Source: Henricia sp. BOLD:AAB3569 (taxonomy: Eukaryota; Echinodermata; Asteroidea; Spinulosida; Echinasteridae). Taken from it: a stretch of DNA of 64,000 nucleotides. The notes below the pieces were generated by a model. The model worked only from the letters and a program-made list of their open reading frames with translations. It was not told the DNA's origin and did no database searches. Of this stretch, positions 1 through 10,100 are shown piece after piece. The DNA lies in the NCBI GenBank assembly GCA_037783545.1, contig JBBELK010000560.1, positions 186,001 to 250,000 on the forward strand, written 5' to 3'. A program made the translations under genes and the position numbers. Position 1 is the stretch's first letter; the number at the start of each line of letters is the position of its first letter.

Positions 1-670
1 ACCCACATGAGATTTATATGGGTAGGCCCACATGGGATTTATATGGGATAGACTTTGGACAAACCGATATGAGATCTACACGGGTTCAATGGGAATCATA
101 TGGAATAAACATGCGCAAGTCCATATATGGGATCTACGCGGGCCGGCCCGTATGGGAATCCTATGGGATAAACATGGGAAAGCCTGTATGGGATCTACAC
201 GGGTCAGCCCATATGGGAATCATATGGGATAAAAAAGGATAAGCCCACATGAGATTTATATGGGTTGGCCCACATGGGATTTATATGGGATAAACATGGA
301 CAAACCCATATGAGATCTACACGGGTTGGTTCATATGGGAATCATATGCAATAAATATGGGCAAGCCCATAAGGGATCTACACAGGTTGGCCCATATGGA
401 AATCATGTGGGATAAACCTGGGAAAGCCTAGTATATGGCATCTATGCGGGCTGGCCTGTATGGGAATCATATGTGATAAATCTGGGTATAAGCCCGTATG
501 GGATCGATCTACACCGGTTGGCCCATACGGGAATTATGCGGGATGGGTAATCCCATATATTGATTGCATTCACCCAGGCTGGCGCAAATTGGGATCATGT
601 GGGAACATCTCGGCCGGGGAATCCTATATGGGCTTCTCAAGAGTTGGCCCATATGGGTATCATATGATTA
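1..670. repeat. Diverged ~60-bp tandem repeat, cut by window edge
   Basis: Blocks resembling CCCATATGGGAATCATATGG and GGGATCTACACGGG recur every 60-62 bp; the junction GATAAACATGGG or a variant starts near 167, 228, 288, 349, 411 and 474. Copies differ at many positions, so the array is old. ATATGGG and CCCATAT occur as inverted pairs inside each unit, so single strands could fold locally. Short open frames here are by-products of the repeat. Confidence 0.85.
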
Positions 671-1199
671 TCATATGATAGAAACATTGACATGCCCACA
701 TGGATATTGGGGGAACACAAGTTTGATATAAAAACTGAATGGGCTATAGCCTACAATTGGTGTCGTGTGGGTCGAAGCGTGAGGATACTAGTCTAATTTC
801 CTTTGTGAGAATATGTTTGGGGTATAGAAGCTACTAGTACATGTAGGTCGCAATAAGTCTAATTATTATGTCAGTTCCGAATTCCAAATTCTTTCCACAC
901 AAACACAAAGGTGAAAGATCGATGGTAACCATAGGAACTTTCTTTGGAATGTATTACCCCCATGCAATTAAATAGAGTGGTCCAGCAGAACACCCCTGCA
1001 GACCTTGAAGTGTAAAGTTCGAATGGACTCCAGCGACTGCATTGGCTGATGTTAAAGACGACCACCAATACCAAGCCAGTATACATGTATGAAATGCTGC
1101 TTCACCAGTTTTATATCTGCTATCTCCATGCTGCTACAGAAGTGAACGGCTAGAAGAGAATGAATGGACCCTCTTTATCGAAGACATTCAGGTAGGGCA
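671..1199. other. No recognisable feature
   Basis: Single-copy-looking sequence with no convincing reading frame, splice-bounded exon or repeat. Short open frames lack recognisable protein character. Confidence 0.5.
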
Positions 1200-1201
1200 G
1201 G

Positions 1202-1430
1202 TCAGGTGTGGGAGCATGTGCCGCGGCGGCACTTCGCCGCGTTCACCCTCTTTCCCCACCCCTCCGGTCTCCTTATAGCGATCGATCGGGCCTGCGCCGG
1301 GCCCATCCCCCACCCTTCCAGGTGGTCCCCCAGCTGCGCCAACCACGACGCACGGGGTCGACCAACAGGTCGCCTCCACCCCGGCCCCTTAGGGTCCTTG
1401 GCTTTGAGGATCCGATTCGCGGAGTCCAAC
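1202..1430 (-). pseudogene. Carboxy-terminal fragment of a LINE reverse transcriptase
   Basis: The minus-strand frame reads a basic GRPRASWLAQLGDH segment, then LARSIA-like and WGKRVNAAKCRRG segments. Order and spacing fit the extreme C-terminus seen in RTE-like non-LTR reverse transcriptases (GRP-R-W followed by a domain with conserved R and W). The segment is GC-rich (about 65%) against AT-rich surroundings, supporting an inserted fragment. No catalytic RT motif is present, so this is a 5'-truncated relic. Family assignment rests on motif resemblance only. Confidence 0.5.
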
Positions 1431-2490
1431 GGGGAGAAGCCTATGCAATAATACTTAATGTAACCACATAACTGTATATATTTCTTATCTTTTTCACTCA
1501 TTTATTAGGTTGACAGGATACCTAAAGATCGGTAGACATTTTTTATGTACCGGTATTTGGAAATAATTTACAGAAAATAACCTCGATATAAGTTATAACT
1601 ATGTCATGTGGCTGATGTTCCAAGTAGGCCTATAAGTATAAACTCTTCATATTTTTCTTTAGGCCTATTTTCTTAAATCTGCACTTATACTGATGACTGA
1701 GAATTAGCGAGTCAAATTACTATACTTTTTTGTAAAGAATTGTATGTGTTTTTATGTGACGATCAATGTACTGCTTGGCGTCGTATCATCTTAGTTATAA
1801 CATGGGTTATAATCATGTTGAAATTCATGGTTGGCGCATATACTGTACTCAGTGCATGTTTTGTGCAGCCACTCCTTGTTGGACATTCCAGAACCAGCTG
1901 CGGTTTCTCCATTATGATAGTCAGTGAGCATTCTTTTCATACAGTGGATTGTTGTCATTATGCCTCGAAATTAGAATCACACCCAAATATTTCCTCCTAG
2001 TTGTGTCCTACAGTGGTTTGAGATGTCCATGATTGGAAAAAATACTTACAACACCGTTTTTGAAGCCAAACATTGCTCTCACCATTCAAACTCAACATCA
2101 GTTTCTGTCGTGACCATGTTCATAAATCTCGACGTGAAATCTCGCGAGAATGTACACTAGTTGGGCCTGCCCAATGCCCAATTGAAGACAGACTGTATCA
2201 AGCCTTATCGTTAATCGGGCACAAATACATTTACACGTACGCAGTCCTTTCCGTGCCGCTAGCGCTGTACGCACTGAGGAAATGACTTGGCTGCTCTTTC
2301 CGACGGCTGTTTCATTACTTAACACTTAATGTTAACCATGTCACATGTTATTAATGCGGCTGCGGCAAAGTAATGACAGAGAAATTACAGAGGAAAAACA
2401 ACCCATCACCACCCCAAACACGCACAATAAATACAGTAAACATTAAATTAAAACTAAATCACCAAACCCCCCCTTACAAAAACATAATTC
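1431..2490. other. Intergenic; no gene recognised
   Basis: Mostly AT-rich sequence. A GC-richer patch at about 2080-2280 contains the CGCG palindrome listed separately. No open frame has protein-like composition or plausible splice boundaries. Confidence 0.45.
2140..2149. promoter_or_regulatory. TCTCGCGAGA palindrome (CGCG promoter element)
   Basis: The 10-base palindrome TCTCGCGAGA is the motif known in vertebrates as a promoter element recognised by BANP. One copy lies in a locally GC-richer patch. No downstream gene start is visible, so function is uncertain and chance cannot be excluded. Confidence 0.25.
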
Positions 2491-2781
2491 CCCCACTCCC
2501 CCAACCCCTCAAAAGCAAAAAGCAAAAAAAAAAAATGAAAACACTAAATCCTAACTGACAAGCAGGCCATACAGGGAGGGTAGGCTTGGCCACTACTGGT
2601 GTAATATTGGTTATTTTATAGGTCGAGGAGAAATCCCAAGATAATGTACTAATGTCGTATCGCTATAGCTAGACTATTCGTTTCATAAATGTTCAAGGGT
2701 GTATATCCTGCTTGTCAGTTAGGATTTAGTGTTTTCATTTTATTTCTTTGCTTTTTGCTTTTGGGGGTGGGGGAGGGGTGT
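2491..2781. repeat. Inverted repeat, ~75-bp arms, 140-bp loop
   Basis: The left arm at 2491-2567 (C-rich run, A-rich run, then AACACTAAATCCTAACTGAC) is matched in reverse complement by 2708-2781. The arm ends next to the AGTCCAGTCAA terminus of the following element. It looks like a small foldback element; no reading frame is preserved. Confidence 0.75.
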
Positions 2782-3664
2782 AGTCCAGTCAAATTAGGGT
2801 TACACCCACCACTAATTGCAACAGAATTGTTTTAAGTGCTATGCATTTCAGTAAAGTCTCCTGAACATCATACTAAAAGTCTACCTACATATATTTGGTG
2901 GAAAGGTGTCAAATTTGCATAATATGCAAATTACCTGCTGCTATTAGGAAAAATTATGTTTCACTATAACTATATATGTAGGTACCCAATCAAAGCACAT
3001 AAACTGTCTAAACCTATGTTAGCATTGTCACAGTACACGATAAACATGTTTCTGAATTAATAGTGTGAACACAAATATGCAAATTATGTAAATTAGCGGC
3101 CACCATTAGGAAAACCGTTTTACAATACAACTGTGTACGTAGGTATCTGTTCAAAGCGATGTACATGTGTAAATTACGTTTTTATGGCCATGGCCAGAGA
3201 ACAATTAAGTGTAACATCTTTTTAAATTATGTAAATTAGCTGACAAATATGCAAATTATGAAAATTAGCTGCCGTCACTGTAACAAAAAAATTTAAAAAA
3301 AATTGAGTGATTAAACCTAATGTTAATGGAGTGACTCGTATACGTCGGATTCCAAATTTATAAAATTCATTTCGTGGTTTTAGGGTAAAATTATATTTTT
3401 TTAAATAAAAATACAGTATAACATTTACCTGAATAACAAATATTTAAATATGAATATAAAAGACATACAAATTGCTAATAGAAAAATAAGAATTAAACAA
3501 GAGGTCATTATATAAGTCTATTAAATATAAATTAACTCCAGTCAATCCCTTGAAGTCAGCCGACAGCTCTAGCCTCGGCCTTGCACTGAAGCTTGCCTAA
3601 ATACCATGTGTTGGTTGTTGGACTAATTTTCGGCAAGAGAAAACATGTCCGCAAAGTGTTAAAC

Positions 3665-4330
3665 GGGCACGCATGCCCGAAGTGTCGTTGGCACACTTGC
3701 CACAGAAGGAGAGGGCACACTTGCCACAAAATACTTGGCGCGCACTTGCCGCAAAGTACTTGGCGCACTTGCCAAAAGTACTTGGCACATCACTCTTGCC
3801 ACAAAGTACTTGGCACACTTGCCGCAAAGTACCTGGCACACTTGCCGCAAAGTACCTGGCACACTTGCCACAACGTACCTGGCACACTTGCCGCAAAGTA
3901 CCTGGCACACTTTCCGCAAAGTACCTGGCACACTTGCTGCAAAGTTCCTGGCACACTTTCCGCAAAGTACCTGGCACACTTGCCACAAAGTACCTGGCAC
4001 ATTTGCTGCAAAGTCCTTTGCACATTTGGCACAAAGTAATTGAGACACTTGCCACAAAGTCCTTGACATATTTGCCACAAAAGAAGGCATGCATGCTTGC
4101 TTCAAAAGTACTTGGCCCGCTTGCCACACTGAGGGCACGCTTGCCCCAAGAGTAAATGGTAATCTTTCCACAAACAAAGCCCTCGGCTTATTTGCCACAG
4201 AAGCAGCTTGTCAAAAATTGTTCGGTATTCCTGCCACAAAGGTCCTTGCATATTTGTCACAAAAGAGGGCACGCTTGCCCCAAAAGGTACTTGGACGCTT
4301 GCCACAAACAAAGCCCTTGCCATCCTTGCC
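3665..4330. repeat. 23-bp tandem array
   Basis: The unit CACACTTGCCGCAAAGTACC plus three bases repeats every 23 bp; GGCACA starts at 3812, 3835 and 3858. Edges are more diverged than the core (about 3800-4000). Because 23 is not a multiple of three, all six frames stay open over long stretches; those frames are not genes. Confidence 0.9.
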
Positions 4331-4344
4331 ACAGAAAAAATAGC

Positions 4345-4885
4345 TTTACACCCAGCACGATATGTGACAAAGGGACCACTCCCCCCTTCCGCCCCTATAC
4401 CTCAACACACTCTTCCAACACCCACCACCACCCCCTTTAAAACATGAAATTTATTTAAACTCCCTTGGATGTTTCAGACTTAATGGGGAAAATGGAAGGG
4501 GGAGTTGTCCTCTGTCACATATCGTACTGTAGCTTGCCTCAAGTGCTTGGCACGCTTGGTACAAGCGTGCATATTTTCCACAAACAGGACATGCTGGCGT
4601 CAAAAAAACGCCCCAGAAGTTGTCTTCCAGCACGCCTGCCTACAGTGCTGGGGATGTTTTCCAGGTCCACTGCTGCATATGCAGCACAATATTTGGCATT
4701 GGGTCCCCTCACTCACTCTTCCATTGTTCCCCCATTGTGTCTCAAACATCCAGGGAATTTCAAAAGAATTCCTTTCAGCTCTTAGAGGGGTGGGGTTTGG
4801 GGTGGTGCGTTAACAAAAGGGAAGAGTGTTTAGGTATAGGGGCGTTGGGGGAGGTCCCTTTGCCACATATCGTGCTGGGTGTAAA
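4345..4885. repeat. Internal inverted repeat of the foldback element
   Basis: Sequence at 4345-4540, beginning TTTACACCCAGCACGATATG, is matched in reverse complement at about 4690-4885. Similarity is imperfect with indels. It sits at the distal edge of the 23-bp array, giving nested inverted symmetry. Confidence 0.65.
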
Positions 4886-4997
4886 CCGTATCGAATAGCT
4901 ACCATCTTGTGGGGCACCTTTTGTTATTTAAACTGTTAAACAATTTAAGCAATGAACAAAAAAACTGCCCTACAAGATGGCGGCTATTCGATACGGT
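4885..4997. repeat. 113-bp hairpin MITE-like unit
   Basis: The left arm begins ACCGTATCGAATAGC at 4885 and the right arm ends GCTATTCGATACGGT at 4997. Arms are about 41 bp with a few mismatches around a ~30-nt AT-rich loop. Too short to encode protein; likely a MITE or a recombination-derived palindrome. Confidence 0.7.
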
Positions 4998-4999
4998 CT

Positions 5000-5549
5000 A
5001 TACACCGCTGGCACATACGGTTGGAATGCTAGCCCTTATCAGATTGTGTTTGCAAAACATTAAATTTAACATTGAGTAATGCCTCAGATACTTAAATTAG
5101 ACATTTACAGTAAACTCTCGTTCACAGTCTGCCTTTCCACTGCTTGAACGTTTCACAAAGACTATTTATAATTTAGGCACTGTCCGTCTCGTCTATGCAA
5201 ATTTCTGCCATACATTACCAATTAAATTGAAATAAAAACCACACGAGAATATTTACATAAATTATTATCACAGGTGGAGAAGTGGTGAGGGTGGGCGGTT
5301 GGTATGACACAACTGTTGCGCCAGACAGATACATTTGTCCCCTCTTGGCTTTTCATTGGTTGGAAGTTACCTTTTCATGCGCTGTGGGAATGGTTCAGGT
5401 CGCTACCAAAGCGTACGACTGTGAATTATGTATTTTACCCACCAGTCATCCAATGGATTATTGTAGAAGTGTGCTTATCTTAATTTTCCTGACCAGGAAA
5501 AGCGGGATAAAGATATTTTTTGGTGAAAAACACTTTTTTAACAATTTCG
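5000..5549. other. AT-rich interior of foldback element; no gene
   Basis: No supported reading frame. A partial TTTACAGTAAACTCTCGTT stretch at about 5106-5124 resembles the terminus of the MITE at 31911-32063. Confidence 0.45.
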
Positions 5550-6044
5550 GTACCTAATTTGCATAATTTGCATATTTATTTTAACAATATTAATTGAGAA
5601 ACGTGTTTATGTTCTCTGGCCATAAAATCATGGGTATATTACACACATACATGTAAATCGTCTTGAGTAGATACTTGCGTACGAAAAAAAAAAGTGTAAA
5701 TTTGTTTTCCCCTAATGGTGGCCGCTAATTTGCATATTTGTGTTCACACTATCAATTCATAAACATGTTTATCGTGTACTGTGACAATGCTAACATAGGT
5801 TTAGACAGTTTATGTGCTTTGATTGGGTACCTACATATATAGTTATAGTGAAACATATAATTTTTCCTAATAGCAGCAGGTAATTTGCATATTATGCAAA
5901 TTTGACACCTTTCCACCAAATATATTTTGGTAGACTTTTAGTATGGTGTTCAGGAGACTTTACTGAAATGCATACCAGTTAAAAAAATTCTGTTGCAATT
6001 AGTGGTGGGTTGAGCCAAAAATATGCTTAGATTGACTGGACTAT

Positions 6045-7560
6045 ATTGGCAAGTAGAGATCGAACCCAGTGACCGTCCCAAAACTGCCTTTTTCGGCTGG
6101 CACTGGTCTCTACGAATTTAATGTCATGCCATTTGGGCTTTGTAATGCCCCAGCCACTTTTGAGCGTTTAATGGAACGCGTCCTAGCTGGTCTTCATTGG
6201 AAATATGTTTGATTTATCTTGACGATATCATCATCTTTGCTAAATCTTCCGATGAACATATCGAAAGATTAGATGCTGTTTTGAGTACACTAACACAGTC
6301 TGGTTTGAAACTAAAACAAAACAAATGTACTTTCATGCAAACTGAAGTCCTATTTTTGGGCCATGTTGTTTCCATGCATATCTACTGACCCTGACAAAAT
6401 CCAACGTGTCCAAGATTGGCCTATTCCGACGAACCTGAAACAAGTCAAAAGTTTCTTGGGGCTGTGTTCCTATTACAGACGTTTCGTTGAGAATTTTGCA
6501 CAAATAGCAGCCCTTTGCATAAATTGACGCAAAAGAATGTTGACTTTGTTTGGAGCGAAGAATGCCACGATGCATTTTTGTCGGTTAAGACATGCCTTGG
6601 TATCCGCCCCAATACTTAGTTATCCAGACTTCACCTGCCCGTTCATTTTAGACACCGACGCCAGCTCTGATGGCAGTGGAGCTGTTCTTTCACAAAATGT
6701 AGATGGCAAAGAACACGTGATAAGTTATGCTAGTCGTAAGTTAACTAAGGCTGAACGAAGGTATAGTGTTACTAGACAAGAATTATTAGCATTGGTGACT
6801 TACGTTAAGCATTTTCGACACTACCTTTATGGTAAGAAGTTTGTGATAAGAACAGACCATGCTTCACTGAAATGGCTTTTAAATTCAAAACAAACAGAAG
6901 GTCAAGTAGCACGATGGTTAGAAGTACTTAGTACTTTTGAATTTAATGTTCACCATCGATCGGGTATTAAGCATCAGAATGCTGATGCTCTGTCAAGACG
7001 GCCTGATGAAGAAAGCCACAATTTTGATCAAATTAACGGTCATTGTTTTGTAGTTTTCTTAGCCACAGGATGGGACCACAATGCTATCCGTCAAGCTCAG
7101 AGTGAAGATCCGGTGTTAACGCCTGTACTACAGTGGCTTTCTGATCAACAGCGCCCTCTTGGCAGAGAGGTAACTGGTTTTTCGAGAGATACAAAATCTC
7201 TCTGGTTTCAATAGGATCAACTTGTATTTAAAAATTGGTCTTTTGTACCGTGTAAGCCGTTGCAAAAAAAAAACAATCGGTTACCTATCAATTAATTGTA
7301 TCATCAAAGCTACAAGAAGAAGTTCTGAAACAAAGTCACGATAATCGTACTAGTGGACATCTTGGTCAAAAACGTACTTTTAAGAGAGTCCAGAAAAAGT
7401 ACTACTGCGTTGGCGACCGACATAAAGTCGAAATGTGTGTGAATAGCTGTATTGCGTGTCAAGCACGAAAAGCCCCTAAACAAAAGTTTAGGGCGGCTTT
7501 GTAGTTAGCTCCCACATGCGCTCCCTTTGAGCGGATTGCACTGGATATTGTAACAAGAAT
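6045..7560 (+). pseudogene. Decayed Ty3/Gypsy pol (RT, RNase H, integrase start)
   Basis: Fragments in shifting frames give the order of a Gypsy pol. RT begins at YWQVEIE (about 6050), with MPFGLCNAP and the YLDD catalytic motif at about 6212. RNase H (6537-7213) shows the DTDASSDGSGAVLSQ strand, ASRKLT and TRQELLALV, then DHASLKWL. An integrase zinc-binding HHCC remnant (about 7340-7480, ending CIACQARKAP) and the start of the core (ERIALDIV) follow. A frameshift at about 6208, a stop near 7213 and further breaks show it is dead. Gag, protease and the 5' third are missing; the left edge abuts the foldback element terminus. No LTR was found. Confidence 0.85.
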
Positions 7561-7986
7561 ATTTCCCACTTGTTATGAAATTCTCAGCAAGAAAATACCG
7601 CACGTTTATTTGGGTCCAACTTTCCTCAACAAACACAAAGATCAAAGATGGCGCTCAGGAAACGTCTCCACGCGCGGAACGGGTATCCCGATCCTCAGGC
7701 AGGGGCTCACGCCACCGGCTCCGTGGGGAGCCGCAATAGCGCCCCCAGCACGTCAGTTAGACCCACCGTGAAACGGTGCTGGCGCCCCCAGCGGCGGATC
7801 GGGACGGCCGTTACACCGCCCCCTTCGAGGACCCTGTTTGTCCCCAAAACAGGCGGCGACGCCCAGTTCCGCCGGAGAGACGATTCCCTACAACCATGGC
7901 AACTGCAACTGCAGAACAAACAACAAAGAACAACTGTTAGAACAAGAAACACAACATGGCAACAAGTTCCAGAACAACGAGTCTGA

Positions 7987-8444
7987 TTAAGGGGGTGGTG
8001 GTCCCCGCTGCGTCTCCGTCTGACGGAACAGGTCATCCCAGAACGCTTGAGAGACGTTCCGGGGGTACGTCGGGGGTGGGGGCGCTCCGGGGGAATTAAT
8101 CCTGCGAGCGAGGGCTGGCTGGCCGCGTTCGGATCGACCCAGTACTGGCCATACTGTTGTCCATCGTAGGTCGTTAACAGTCGCCCGGGCACCTCGTAGG
8201 TATGGGTAACGCAAGCCCGGAAAAGCCGGTGACCCTGCGCGTCCGTGCCCACCCCTGTGTGGCGCAACTGCCACTCGTCGCGGAGGTGCTCACACAGGGG
8301 CTCCTTCATCGTCGTGGCGGCCTCCCTAGTGGCGCTGCTTTCCCGAATGGTGCTGCTGCCGGTTACCGTCCACCGGGCACCATCCGGGAAGGTGATGGGA
8401 GACCCAGGGGGAACGTTGAGCCGCGACTCCCTCCTCAGGGGCAT
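7987..8444 (-). pseudogene. Extra ORF downstream of a Gypsy pol, unknown function
   Basis: Two overlapping minus-strand frames are protein-like. One (from about 8444) reads LNVPPGSPITFPDGARW and continues through LTTYDGQQYGQYWVDP; near 8095 the sense switches to another frame that continues YPRNVSQAFWDDLFRQ and stops at 7987. A one-base shift therefore breaks it. At its start it also switches frame relative to the zinc-finger/repeat ORF near 8425. I recognise no domain. Its place at the 3' side of an integrase and zinc-finger frame suggests it was part of the same retroelement's long C-terminal extension or a third ORF. Confidence 0.45.
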
Positions 8445-10100
8445 GGGTGGTGGTAGGGGACGACTCTCTCCGCTTTCGTCTGAGTGCCGCCCTCCGTCCG
8501 CGATGGCGTCTCTCGTCTATCCCCACTGCGGGCCCTGTCTCTGGCAGGGTGGCCATGGTGACAGCCACGCTGCCGGCCCGTCCAATGGTGTCCTGGCGGG
8601 CGAGGACAGTCGCAGGACGGGGGTCTTCCGGTGAGCGCTCCGGCCGGACGCGGCTCCCCACTGGCGACTGTCTGTACAGGTGTGGCGGAGATGGTGTCTG
8701 GGAGCGGCCTCTCTCGCGGCAGTGTCCATCTGAGGGCGTTGTAGTGCTCGGGGGCCTCTCCGATGGGGGTGGCGTCGAGGCTCTCTGGGCGTCCGACTGG
8801 GGTGCCGCGGCGACCGGGGGTTGCTCTGGTGAGGTGCGATTCCCCCGCCGCGGCCGATGACATGATGGGGGTGGTGTCGAGGCTCTCTGGGCGTCCGGCC
8901 GGGGTGCCGCTGCGACCGGGGGTTGCTCTGGTGAAGTGCGATTTCCCCGCCGCGGCCGATGACATGATGGGGGTGGCGTCGAGGCTCTCTGGGCGTCCGG
9001 CTGGGTAGCCGCTGCGACCGGGGGTTGCTCTGGTGAAGTGCGATTCCCCCGCCGCGGCCGATGACATGATGGGGGTGGCGCCGAGGCTCTCTGGGCGTCC
9101 GGCTGGGGTGCCGCTGCGACCGGGGGTTGCTCGGGCGGCTCCGACAGGGCGGATCCGGTCTGGGATGCCTCAGCGCGAGGGGGCGGCTTCGACTGGCCGC
9201 CAAGGCCCCTCCGCTCCCTGTCTTCGCCGTCCAGCTCGTCGTCGCTGGCGTGCACGTCCAATTGGTCGCCCACTGTCACGGTCGTCACTCTCTCTGGTCG
9301 CCGGGGACAAAACTGGAGGTGGCGGTGCCTAACGTCATCCCTGTAGAAGGATCTCCCGCATCCGAGGGGGCACTCGAAGGGCTTCAGGGGGTGCAGAATT
9401 GGACACGCTGTGTGGTGGTGTCTCCTCAGGTTGGTCAGCCTGCTGAACTCTCTATGGCAGTGACGGCACCGTAAGTAACCCATCCTGGAATGAGAGGGAA
9501 AGGAAGGGCAAGAGTCAGTTAATGTAAGACAAAAACAACTGGGTTTTGTAATCTTCCGCCCACCCCTCGTCACTTGGCAAGGAGTGCGTTCCTCTGTACT
9601 GACAGACGGTGGTGACGGTACCCCCTGTCCGGATGGGGGAACCTCCTGGTTCTTGACTTCCACGTCCTCTCTCTGGCGTTCTCCCGCCGGCAATGCCTCC
9701 TGGCTCTCGACAGTCCCCGCCTCCTCCTGGTCCAATAGGCCGTTCCCAGGCTCGGTGGCCTCCTCCTGGTCCGGCACGCCCTCCCCAGGCTCGGCGGCCT
9801 CCTCCTCACGGGGAGCCGCAGCATCGGGTTGGCCTTTCCACCAACCTGTCGCCGCCTCGCCCAGATAGGGTTTCAGGCGATTGTAGTGTACTACCTTGGC
9901 TTTGGCCCGGCGGGACCTCTGGATTTTGTATGTGACTTGGTCTATCGCTCTGAGGATCACGCACGGACCGTCCCACCAACACTGCAACTTGGGTGTTCGA
10001 CCAACCTTTCTCTTTGGGGTGTAGAGCCAAACTGGTTGTCCAGGCTCGTAACAATCCTTTGTCACACGTCGGTCGTACTGGCGTTTCTGATACTGGCGAT
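8326..10100 (-). pseudogene. Ty3/Gypsy integrase C-terminus fused to zinc fingers and proline-rich repeats
   Basis: The minus-strand frame (usable from about 10100 down to 8326) starts in the integrase C-terminal region: a QKRQYDRRV segment, the GQPVWLYTP strand, and the RAKAKVVHYNRLKPY end typical of Gypsy integrases. An acidic E/P-rich linker with repeated DQEEA follows. Next are two putative zinc fingers: CRHC...H..C, and C-x3-C-x12-H-x3-C beginning ECPLGCGRSF. Then comes a run of 34-residue P/A/R-rich repeats (8763-9133) and an R-rich tail. An integrase followed by about 500 residues of zinc-finger and repeat sequence is unusual for the family, whose integrase normally ends soon after its C-terminal module. 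The N-terminal side is severed by the LINE insertion near 10100. Confidence 0.7.
8763..9133. repeat. 102-bp in-frame tandem repeat, about 3.6 copies
   Basis: TTGCTCTGG or its equivalent recurs at 8821, 8923, 9025 and 9127, exactly 102 bp apart, preserving a 34-residue unit on the minus strand (PEQPPVAAA ... RRGNRTS). Copies are about 95% identical. GC content is about 70%. Confidence 0.9.

Larger units (their letters stand above)
2783..6043. mobile_element. Non-coding foldback element with ~0.5-kb terminal inverted repeats
   Basis: AGTCCAGTCAA at 2783 and TTGACTGGACT at 6033-6043 form the outer ends. The following ~490 bp (2783-3270) matches the reverse complement of 5550-6043, including the shared stretches ACTAATTGCAACAGAAT and AGTAAAGTCTCCTGAACA. 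The interior holds a 23-bp tandem array, a smaller inverted repeat and a hairpin, but no transposase, so it would be non-autonomous. I could not confirm a target duplication: left flank ends TGT, right flank starts ATAT. A related terminus occurs at about 16448-16540. Confidence 0.7.

Noticed and set aside
1200-1420. rRNA fragment, suggested by high GC
   Set aside because: No recognisable rRNA motif; the minus-strand frame fits a LINE C-terminus better.
3593-4343. Multiple overlapping 100-180-codon frames rich in LPQSTWHT
   Set aside because: Products of the 23-bp tandem array, open in several frames on both strands.
2783-6043. Polinton/Maverick, because ends start with AG and have long inverted repeats
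   Set aside because: No integrase, polymerase B, ATPase or capsid genes and far too short.
7707-7986. Transmembrane-like hydrophobic Cys-rich stretch taken as an env
   Set aside because: It lies in a frame downstream of the apparent frameshift, where protein-like sense has moved to another frame that stops at 7987.
9829-10100. N-terminal part of the plus-strand frame that continues into the LINE
   Set aside because: This stretch is antisense to Gypsy integrase; the LINE sense begins only near 10100.
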